From: an uncultured Methanosarcinales archaeon
GTDB taxonomy: Archaea; Halobacteriota; Methanosarcinia; Methanotrichales; Methanotrichaceae
Length of the DNA stretch: 7,000 nt
Reading direction: 5' to 3'
NCBI GenBank assembly: GCA_937864385.1
Contig: CALMJN010000159.1
Span: forward strand, 1-7,000
Shown here: positions 1-5,101 of the stretch, in pieces
Position numbering within the stretch: position 1 is the first letter of the stretch
Layout of the letters: each line of letters starts with the position of its first letter
The notes under the pieces: generated by a model
The model's input: the letters and a program-made list of their open reading frames with translations, nothing else
Database searches by the model: none
What the model was told of the DNA's origin: nothing
Program-made: the position numbers and the translations under genes

Positions 1-153
1 TACCTTACCAAAGGATTATTCGGCCAGAGCATAAACTATGCGCGTTGATTACAATAATATATTATTTGAAAGATATAGCAAGAAGCTTGTAGACAACAGG
101 TCAGGACCGGAGAAAAACAAACCGATTAGCTGATAATTCGAAAAGGTGTTGCA
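1..153. other. AT-rich non-coding stretch beside the tRNA
   Basis: This left edge is clearly richer in A and T than the rest of the window, and I recognise no gene in it. On the minus strand there is a TATA-like run (about 52-66), and an ATG lies about 26 nt downstream at 32-30. It opens a frame reading MLWPNNPLVR that leaves the window, so a leaderless gene could begin here. On the plus strand, short open frames run in from the left and stop at 46-48 and 90-92. Any of them could be the tail of a gene outside the window, but none is recognisable. Confidence 0.35.
108..124 (-). terminator. T-rich terminator downstream of tRNA-Lys
   Basis: About 30 nt after the encoded CCA end of the tRNA, the minus strand reads GGTTTGTTTTTCTCC. 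Archaeal RNA polymerase commonly terminates at such oligo-T tracts without a hairpin. A shorter T4 run lies closer to the tRNA, near 141-144. The role is inferred from composition and position only. Confidence 0.4.
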
Positions 154-247
154 TGGCGACCCCGGGGGGATTTGAACCCTCGACCACCTGGTATCTTCAT
201 ACAAAAATTTAAAAGCCAGACGCTCTGCCTAACTGAGCTACGAGCCC
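154..247 (-). tRNA. tRNA-Lys (anticodon UUU) with a 17-nt intron
   Basis: On the minus strand the cloverleaf reads: acceptor GGGCTCG, T8-A9, D-stem GCTC/GAGC, anticodon stem TCTGG/CCAGG with loop CTTTTAA (anticodon TTT), variable loop TGGTC, T-loop TTCAAAT, discriminator G and an encoded CCA. The anticodon loop is interrupted between positions 37 and 38 by a 17-nt intron, the usual archaeal place. The 3' half departs from an ideal fold: acceptor pair 3-70 is G-G, pairs 2-71 and 5-68 are G-U, and T-stem pair 50-64 is A-C. It still looks like a lysine tRNA gene, because the D-arm, anticodon arm and T-loop are intact. Reduced function or a degenerate copy cannot be excluded. Confidence 0.88.
193..209 (-). 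other. 17-nt tRNA intron with canonical bulge-helix-bulge
   Basis: The intron reads AATTTTTGTATGAAGAT on the minus strand. The loop bases CTTT (tRNA 32-35) can pair with GAAG near the intron 3' end, giving a 4-bp central helix. It is flanked by two 3-nt bulges, TAA and ATA, with splice points after the second base of each. The anticodon stem supplies the outer helix on one side and a short AT/AT pairing closes the other. This matches the recognition motif of the archaeal splicing endonuclease and fixes the splice sites. Confidence 0.85.
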
Positions 248-292
248 CCGCTGCCTGGCATGCCCTAGGCCATTTCTGCTGCACGCAATTGG

Positions 293-317
293 CAATAAAG
301 TCATCCCCCATAAAAGC
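293..317 (-). promoter_or_regulatory. Possible TATA elements for the tRNA gene
   Basis: The minus strand carries CTTTATTG at 300-293 and CTTTTATG at about 316-309. The first would place a start near 271 and give a 5' leader of about 25 nt ahead of the tRNA, to be removed by RNase P. Neither is a perfect archaeal TATA box. The tRNA could instead be read from the leuD-leuB transcript. Confidence 0.25.
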
Positions 318-325
318 TTTTTCCC

Positions 326-350
326 TGTGGGACTTTACACCAGTCCCACA
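326..350 (-). terminator. 9-bp hairpin across the leuB stop codon
   Basis: TGTGGGACT (326-334) and AGTCCCACA (342-350) are perfect inverted repeats separated by a 7-nt loop. The leuB TAA stop (335-337) lies in that loop. On the minus strand the stem is followed by an A-run and then CTTTTAT, so it is not a textbook intrinsic terminator. It may define or protect the 3' end of the leuD-leuB mRNA, or separate that mRNA from the tRNA downstream. The repeat is seen directly; the role is inferred. Confidence 0.5.
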
Positions 351-1459
351 AGGCGTGCTATCTCCGAGCCGACCTCGGATGTGGTCGAGCTGCCTCCCAG
401 ATCATAGGTCTTTATCCTGCCCTCCCGCAGGTTCCTCTCGATAGCGTTGACGATATCCGAGGCAGCCTGGGGCTGGCCCAGATGCTCCAAAAGCAATGCA
501 CCGGACCAGATGGTTGCCACCGGATTGACCTTGTTCTGGCCCTTGTACTTGGGAGCCGAGCCGTGGATGGGCTCGAACATGCTCGTCCCCTCCGGATTGA
601 GGTTTGCGCCCGGCGCAAGACCGAGCCCCCCCTGGATCATGGCTCCCAGGTCGGTGATTATGTCTCCGAACATATTGGGAGCTACCACCACATCAAACCA
701 CTCCGGATTCTTGACAAACCACATGGTTATGGCATCAACGAAGTTGAAGTCATGCTTAACCTGGGGATAGCCGGCGGCCACATCCAGGAAGACCTCTCTC
801 CAGAAGCCGTAAATGTCGCTGAGCACATTGGCCTTGTCCACCGAGGATAGCTGCCGGCGGCGCTTCATGGCCAGATCGAAGGCATACTTAATCACCCTCT
901 GGCATCCTTCGCGGCTGACCTCTCCGATCTGGTAGCCGATCTCCTCGCTGTCGGACTCGATATCCAGGCCGAACTTTACGCTATAGAGGCTGCGCCGGAT
1001 CTCAAAGTCGGCGTGGCTGCTTCCCCGACGGGCCCGGCTGCCTATGCCGATGTAGAAGTCCTCTGTGTTCTCGCGCACGACCACAAAGTCGATGTCCTTG
1101 GGGGTCTTGTCCTTGAGCGGTGTCCAGACGCCCTCTAAGAGCTTCACCGGCCTCAGGTTGACATACTGGTCGAAGTAAAAGCGCATGGTCAGGAGGACTC
1201 CCTTCTCCAGTATGCCAGGGCGGACCCGGGGGTCGCCGATAGCTCCCAGGAAGAGTGCCCGGTATTTCGACAGCTCCTTTAGCGTCTCCTCAGTGACCAG
1301 CTCTCCTGTCTTCAGGTAGTGCTCCGCTCCCAAAGAGTACTCCTTCCAGTCCAGGGAGAAGTTGTATTTGTCTGCCGCCGCCTCCAGGACCTTGCAGCCC
1401 TCAGCTATGATCTCCGGGCCTATGCCGTCTCCGGGGATGACCGGTACTGTGTATTTCAT
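335..1459 (-). CDS. leuB: 3-isopropylmalate dehydrogenase (isocitrate/isopropylmalate dehydrogenase family)
   Basis: This enzyme oxidatively decarboxylates 3-isopropylmalate to 2-oxoisocaproate with NAD+ in leucine synthesis, in the cytoplasm. The 374-residue product is full length for the family. Visible motifs are GDGIGPE at 10-16, the substrate-loop RENTED at 129-134, the catalytic lysine in DKAN (K209), the metal-site aspartates in VDA (241-243) and NMFGDIITD (262-270), and the nucleotide-binding block [13 protein letters not shown] (295-307) followed by NKVNP. The ATG overlaps the leuD stop as ATGA, which points to translational coupling. The RENTED loop differs from the RELTGG form of bacterial LeuB and resembles archaeal paralogues. 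In methanogens these include AksF, which acts on homoisocitrate homologues in coenzyme B synthesis, so the family is certain but the exact substrate is not. Confidence 0.87.
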   Translation of the reverse strand: MKYTVPVIPGDGIGPEIIAEGCKVLEAAADKYNFSLDWKEYSLGAEHYLKTGELVTEETLKELSKYRALFLGAIGDPRVRPGILEKGVLLTMRFYFDQYVNLRPVKLLEGVWTPLKDKTPKDIDFVVVRENTEDFYIGIGSRARRGSSHADFEIRRSLYSVKFGLDIESDSEEIGYQIGEVSREGCQRVIKYAFDLAMKRRRQLSSVDKANVLSDIYGFWREVFLDVAAGYPQVKHDFNFVDAITMWFVKNPEWFDVVVAPNMFGDIITDLGAMIQGGLGLAPGANLNPEGTSMFEPIHGSAPKYKGQNKVNPVATIWSGALLLEHLGQPQAASDIVNAIERNLREGRIKTYDLGGSSTTSEVGSEIARLVGLV

Positions 1460-1965
1460 GCCTTTACCTCACTAACCTGCCGTCTGGTATATTCCACCAG
1501 GCCGCCCGCCTCCACGATCTCCTGAAGAAAATCCGGCAGAGGCGTGGTTTTGTAGAACTTATGGCTGGACCTGTCTTCTATGATCCCTCCGGCCATATCT
1601 ATCTCTATCTCCGAGCCGTCGGCAATTTTATCCACATCCGGGCAGATGAACAGGGGCAGGCCGATGTTGATTGCGTTGCGGAAGAATATCCGGGCAAAGG
1701 ACTTGGCCACCACGGCATTGATCCCGGCGCCCTTGAGAGCCAGAGGGGCGTGCTCCCGGGAGGAGCCGCATCCGAAGTTCTCCCCTGCAACAACAATGTC
1801 GCCCTCCTTGACCGCTCCCGCCATCTCCGGGCGGACGCCCTCAAAGAGATGCTCGGCCAGCTCCCTCGGCTCATTTATAACCAGATAGCGACCGGGGATG
1901 ATGGCATCCGTGTCGATGTCGTCTGCAAACTTCCAAGCTCTGCCCGCCAAAAACCTCAACTCCAA
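1456..1965 (-). CDS. leuD: 3-isopropylmalate dehydratase small subunit
   Basis: This is the swivel-domain subunit of isopropylmalate isomerase, which interconverts 2- and 3-isopropylmalate together with the iron-sulfur LeuC subunit (not in this window). The 169 residues match the short archaeal type. [21 protein letters not shown] opens at residue 8-9, and the swivel-domain signature [12 protein letters not shown] is at 61-72. The specificity loop after GR reads YLVIN (27-31). In Methanocaldococcus jannaschii homologues, as I recall, this loop separates isopropylmalate (YLV-type) from homoaconitase (YLR-type) subunits, so leucine synthesis is favoured. No ATG is available: the chosen start is TTG at 1965-1963. 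A TTG at 1950-1948 has a better-spaced GGAG, but starting there would shorten the usual N-terminus. leuB follows with a 4-nt overlap. Confidence 0.9.
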   Translation of the reverse strand: MELRFLAGRAWKFADDIDTDAIIPGRYLVINEPRELAEHLFEGVRPEMAGAVKEGDIVVAGENFGCGSSREHAPLALKGAGINAVVAKSFARIFFRNAINIGLPLFICPDVDKIADGSEIEIDMAGGIIEDRSSHKFYKTTPLPDFLQEIVEAGGLVEYTRRQVSEVKA

Positions 1966-1983
1966 TGTTACTGGTGTCTCTCT

Positions 1984-2067
1984 ATCAGACCGAAGGGTAT
2001 CGAACTTAAGAAGCCCTGGCCCTGCCGTATGGCTTCATAGCGTTCCCTCCCTTCGGTTGAATCTGAT
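1984..2067 (-). promoter_or_regulatory. Long nested hairpin in the leuD-leuB leader
   Basis: Four nested inverted-repeat pairs fit one another: ATCAG (1984-1988) with CTGAT (2063-2067), ACCGAAGGG (1989-1997) with CCCTTCGGT (2049-2057), GAAC (2002-2005) with GTTC (2042-2045), and GAAGCC (2010-2015) with GGCTTC (2031-2036). In the minus-strand RNA they would form one rod-like stem of about 84 nt with a 5-nt bulge. It would begin at about the start site predicted from the upstream TATA box and end 18 nt before the leuD TTG. The outer stem takes in part of a strong Shine-Dalgarno. The pairing is seen directly; a regulatory role for leuD-leuB is inferred. The 9-nt arms could also be protein-binding half-sites in DNA. 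Confidence 0.5.
2006..2038 (-). CDS. Possible 10-codon leader peptide upstream of leuD
   Basis: A short ORF reads MKPYGRARAS then TAA. Its ATG (2038-2036) follows a GGAGG Shine-Dalgarno (2050-2046) with a 7-nt spacer, the best ribosome binding site near leuD and better than leuD's own. The ORF sits inside the leader hairpin and its frame differs from that of leuD. It has no leucine codons, so it does not look like a classical leucine attenuator; it carries two AGG arginine codons. It may be a real regulatory micro-ORF or a by-product of the purine-rich leader. Confidence 0.35.
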   Translation of the reverse strand: MKPYGRARAS

Positions 2068-2087
2068 CATCTGTTGCAAAGGGATGG

Positions 2088-2104
2088 AGAAATATATAGT
2101 TTGT
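2088..2104 (-). promoter_or_regulatory. TATA-box region of the leuD-leuB operon
   Basis: The minus strand reads CAAACTATATATTTCT here, the clearest TATA box in the intergenic region. The typical archaeal spacing of about 26 nt puts the transcription start near 2069, just before the leader hairpin. The element is nearly symmetric and could also fire on the plus strand, with GAAA as a BRE-like flank. That would leave a leader of more than 270 nt before argD. Confidence 0.5.
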
Positions 2105-2395
2105 CGATGCCGGCCCCTGGAGATGGCTGCAAGGAGCATATGGCCTGCCTCTTTCCCCGACAGGACCATCCCGGGTTGGGGCTCGAATTTCCCTCGCTGA
2201 TCCTTGCTCCGCGAAATCTTTTTCTTGGTGGAGGCCGAGCCCCTTGAGGGGATTTGCCGAGGACAATTCCCTCACATAAAACCAGAACCATCTAGCGAGC
2301 CATTTATGGCGGCAGATGAATAGCTCCCTGTCCTCTGAGGCCCATTTCCATAGGGGATTGGGGGGAGAAGAGACAACGGGAATCTAGCCGGATCA
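2105..2395. other. Intergenic region upstream of argD, no gene seen
   Basis: No convincing protein or RNA gene is visible in these roughly 290 bases. Weak plus-strand TATA-like sequences occur at 2275-2284 (ACATAAAACC) and 2300-2309 (CCATTTATGG) and are candidates for the argD operon promoter, with starts near 2306 or 2332. A purine-rich stretch with runs of four and six G follows at about 2353-2372. A small hairpin, CCCC-TTGA-GGGG, is present near 2242-2253. Confidence 0.35.
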
Positions 2396-3550
2396 ATGCA
2401 TATGACCGATAAGACTGATATCAAAAATCGCGAGGCTGCATCCATCGTCCAGACCTACAGCCGCCAGGATGTTCTTCTCGTGCGCGGCAGCGGAGCCCAT
2501 GTTTGGGACTCGGATGGCAGGGAGTATCTGGACTTTGTGGCCGGAATAGCGGTGAACAGCGTGGGCCACTGCCACCCCAAGGTGGTCGGCGCGGTAAAGG
2601 CACAGGCGGAGAGGCTGATTCATACCTCCAACCTCTACTATACGGAAAACCAGGTGCTGCTCGCGGAAGAGCTGAAAGGTTTGATGGACATGGATAAAGC
2701 CTACTTCTGCAACTCCGGGGCAGAGAGCGTGGAGGCAGCTCTCAAGCTCACCCGCCGGGCTAAGGGCAGATCTAAGATCGTGGCCGCGGAGCGTGCCTTT
2801 CATGGCCGCACCCTTGGCGCGTTAGGCACCACATATAAGTCCGCCTACCGCGAGCCCTTCCGGCCCCTGAGCGAGGCGGCCTTTGTGCCTTACAATGATG
2901 TAGAGGCCCTCAAGGCCGCGGCAACTTCAGATACGGGCGCGGTCATCCTCGAGCCGGTGCAGGGCGAGGCGGGGGTCTATGTGGCAGAATCTGATTATCT
3001 GAGCGCTGCTCGTGAGATATGCGACGACAGGAATGCTCTGCTGATCTTCGATGAGGTGCAGACCGGCTTTGGGCGCACCGGAGAGTGGTTCGGCAAGGAC
3101 CACTTTGCCGTCAAGCCGGATATCATGACCCTGGCCAAGGCCATGGCCAGCGGCCTGCCCATGGGAGCCATGCTTGCCGCGGGCGAGGCTGCGGAGGTAC
3201 TGACCAAGGGAGACCACGGCTCCACCTTCGCTGGCGGGCCGGTTGTCTGCGCCGCCGCCCTGGCGGTGATAGATGTGATACGGGAGGAGAAGCTGGTGGC
3301 CCGTTCCAGGGAGAATGGCGCCTACCTTAAGAGCGAGCTTGCCAAGCTCGGGCCGCGAGAGGTGCGGGGTCTGGGCTTGATGGTGGGCATAGACCTTGAC
3401 GCCGACTGCAAGAGCCTGGTGGAAAAGGCCCTGGCCCAGGGGGTGCTGATCAACAGCACCGGCGAGCATACCCTCCGGCTCATACCGCCCCTGGTGGTGG
3501 ATAAGAAGGAGATAGACCAAGTGGTGAGCGTGATTGGCCAGTCACTCTGA
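2396..3550 (+). CDS. argD: Acetylornithine aminotransferase
   Basis: This class III pyridoxal-phosphate enzyme transfers an amino group from glutamate to N-acetylglutamate semialdehyde in arginine synthesis. At 384 residues it is typical ArgD length. Motifs in order are GHCHP (57-61), NSGAES (106-111, cofactor phosphate), FHGRT (135-139), the FDEVQTGFGRTG block (218-229), the Schiff-base lysine K248 in TLAKAM, and RLIPPL (361-366). The loop usually reading GGNP-ACAA is GGPVVCAA here. ATG occurs at codons 1 and 3 (2396 and 2402), and neither has a good Shine-Dalgarno. hisC starts before this gene ends, so it leads an operon. Related aminotransferases act on ornithine, GABA or lysine intermediates, but the length and motifs favour ArgD. 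Confidence 0.9.
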   Translation: MHMTDKTDIKNREAASIVQTYSRQDVLLVRGSGAHVWDSDGREYLDFVAGIAVNSVGHCHPKVVGAVKAQAERLIHTSNLYYTENQVLLAEELKGLMDMDKAYFCNSGAESVEAALKLTRRAKGRSKIVAAERAFHGRTLGALGTTYKSAYREPFRPLSEAAFVPYNDVEALKAAATSDTGAVILEPVQGEAGVYVAESDYLSAAREICDDRNALLIFDEVQTGFGRTGEWFGKDHFAVKPDIMTLAKAMASGLPMGAMLAAGEAAEVLTKGDHGSTFAGGPVVCAAALAVIDVIREEKLVARSRENGAYLKSELAKLGPREVRGLGLMVGIDLDADCKSLVEKALAQGVLINSTGEHTLRLIPPLVVDKKEIDQVVSVIGQSL

Positions 3551-4604
3551 GGCCTGGAGAGAGGCTCGGCTGCGTCCGGCCCTGAATTCTCTCCAGCCCT
3601 ATGTGGCGGGCAAGGGCTTTGGGGAGATCTCCAGGAGGTACGGCTTTAATCCCGAGGATATAGTCAAGCTGGGCAGCAACGAGAATCCCTACGGGCCCAG
3701 CCCAATGGCCAAAGAGGCCCTCGCCTCTGCGGCCATGGAGAGATACCCCGAGCCGGAGGAGCTCTTAGCGGGGCTCTCCGCCTATACCGGCTTTCCCGAG
3801 GATATGATCCTGCTGGGGGCGGGAATGGATGGGGTCATGGATACCCTCACACGCATCTTTCTGGAGCCGGGGGATACCACCTTCATTCCCACCCCTACCT
3901 TCAGCTACTATGAGATCCTGACCATCATGGCCGCTGCCCGGCCCATATTCTCCCCCCGCGGGCCGCAGCATGAGCTGGCCGAGGCCGTTCCTGAAAAAGC
4001 CAAGATGGCCTTTCTCTGCTCTCCCAATAATCCCACCGGCAATGTCCTAAGCGAAAAAGAGCTTCGGGCAATATTGGAGAGCACCGATGCCATAGTCTTC
4101 CTGGACGAGGCCTATGTCGAATTTTCGGAGAGGAGCCTGGTCCATCTGGTGAGAGAGTACGACAATCTGATCGTGGGTCGCACCCTATCCAAGGCCTTCG
4201 GCCTGGCGGGCATGCGCCTGGGATACGCTCTGGCGCCTAGCTGGATTGCCGAGCAGTACCGCCGGGCTGCTCCGCCCTTTTACGGCATCAGCTCTGCCTC
4301 CGCCGCGGCCGGGGCGGCAGCTCTATCTGACCTGCCCTTCATGCGCCGCTCGGTGGAAAGGATCGTCTCCGAGAGGGAGAGGCTGGTGAGGGAGATCGGA
4401 TGCGATGCATCCCAGGCCAACTTCCTCTACCTGCCGACCGCCTTGCCATCCGATCAGTTCGTGGAGCGATTTCTCCGCTGCGGCATCATCATTCGGGACT
4501 GCCGCTCCTTCCGGGGCTCCGGTGAGCATAAGGTTCGCGTGACCGTAGGCAGGCCGGAAGAAAACCAGCGCTTCCTCTCCGCTTACCGGGAGATATGCAG
4601 ATAG
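3534..4604 (+). CDS. hisC: Histidinol-phosphate aminotransferase
   Basis: This fold-type I pyridoxal-phosphate aminotransferase converts imidazole acetol phosphate and glutamate to histidinol phosphate. At 356 residues it fits HisC. It opens with the family-like LRPALNSLQPYVAGK, then SNENPYGP (48-55), PNNPTG (164-169), LDEAYVEF (190-197, with D191 and Y194 contacting the cofactor), the Schiff-base lysine K220 in TLSKAFGLAG, MRLGY (227-231), and R336 in VRVTVG, the likely substrate-carboxylate arginine. The start is TTG at 3534, directly after an in-frame TGA. It is preceded by GGTGA with 6-nt spacing, so the gene overlaps argD by 17 nt and is probably translationally coupled. No ATG is available near the conserved N-terminus. 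Confidence 0.92.
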   Translation: MASHSEAWREARLRPALNSLQPYVAGKGFGEISRRYGFNPEDIVKLGSNENPYGPSPMAKEALASAAMERYPEPEELLAGLSAYTGFPEDMILLGAGMDGVMDTLTRIFLEPGDTTFIPTPTFSYYEILTIMAAARPIFSPRGPQHELAEAVPEKAKMAFLCSPNNPTGNVLSEKELRAILESTDAIVFLDEAYVEFSERSLVHLVREYDNLIVGRTLSKAFGLAGMRLGYALAPSWIAEQYRRAAPPFYGISSASAAAGAAALSDLPFMRRSVERIVSERERLVREIGCDASQANFLYLPTALPSDQFVERFLRCGIIIRDCRSFRGSGEHKVRVTVGRPEENQRFLSAYREICR

Positions 4605-5101
4605 CCTTGACCGGCACGCCGGGCACGGGAAAGACCACCGTGGCCGCTCTGCTGCATTATCGGGTTTTAGACATCAACTCCCTGGTAAGAGGGGGGATGA
4701 ACCTGGGCCAGGATCCGGAGAGGGGCTGCCTGGAGGCGGATATGGATGCCCTGGCCGGGCATCTGGACTCCCTTGAATCAGAGGAGACGGTGATACTGGA
4801 GGGGCACTTTTCCCATCATTTTGCCGACTGGGCCATAGTGCTGCGCCTTTCTCCCGCCGCTCTCCGGCTTCGCCTGGAGAAGCGGGGCTACTCCCAGTCC
4901 AAGATCAGAGAGAACCTGGAGGCAGAAGCCCTGGATGTGATACTGGTGGAGGCGGTGGATATGTGCCGGCGGGTGGATGAGATAGACACCTCGGGCAGGA
5001 GCGCAGATGAAGTGGCAGCAATGATCGAGGATATAATAGAAGGAAGGCTCTATCTCCCACCCGGTCAGGCGGACTGGCTGGAGGATTTCTTTGGCCGTTA
5101 G
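4595..5101 (+). CDS. Fap7/AK6-type adenylate kinase-like ATPase
   Basis: This small P-loop NTPase belongs to the AK6/hCINAP/Fap7 family. Members have adenylate kinase and ATPase activity and assist late small-subunit ribosome maturation, acting with ribosomal protein uS11 in yeast and Pyrococcus. Walker A is GTPGTGKTT at 7-15. VILEGHFSHHF (66-76) corresponds to the Walker B region. The stretch from VLRLSP to RGYS..KI.ENL.AE (82-111) is the LID and base-binding region. The C-terminus carries WLEDFF, as in archaeal relatives. At 168 residues it is complete. The ATG overlaps the end of hisC by 10 nt with GGGAG just upstream. Its stop overlaps the convergent regulator by 4 nt, leaving no room for a terminator between them. 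Confidence 0.88.
   Translation: MQIALTGTPGTGKTTVAALLHYRVLDINSLVRGGMNLGQDPERGCLEADMDALAGHLDSLESEETVILEGHFSHHFADWAIVLRLSPAALRLRLEKRGYSQSKIRENLEAEALDVILVEAVDMCRRVDEIDTSGRSADEVAAMIEDIIEGRLYLPPGQADWLEDFFGR

Noticed and set aside
312..321. AAAAGCTTTT palindrome after leuB
   Set aside because: Short self-complementary A/T tracts are common and the stem would be weak without a loop.
447..850. Plus-strand ORFs of 107 and 122 residues opposite leuB
   Set aside because: They are shadows of a well-conserved leuB reading frame and show no family features of their own.
1966..2034. In-frame extension of leuD upstream of the TTG into the leader
   Set aside because: The frame is open back to a TGA, but no ATG or GTG with a ribosome site occurs, and the family N-terminus begins just before GRAWKF. 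The strong Shine-Dalgarno at 2046-2050 serves a different frame.
2006..2275. An 89-residue minus-strand ORF across the intergenic region
   Set aside because: It has no recognisable domain, and it runs through the TATA box and the leader hairpin. Only its last 10 codons have a good ribosome site, so only those are kept as a possible micro-ORF.
2350..2380. G-rich stretch as a possible G-quadruplex
   Set aside because: The runs are four, six and three G with uneven spacing, so four clean G-tracts are not available.
2927..3520. A 197-residue minus-strand ORF opposite argD
   Set aside because: It is an antisense shadow in GC-rich coding sequence, and the argD frame carries all the conserved motifs.
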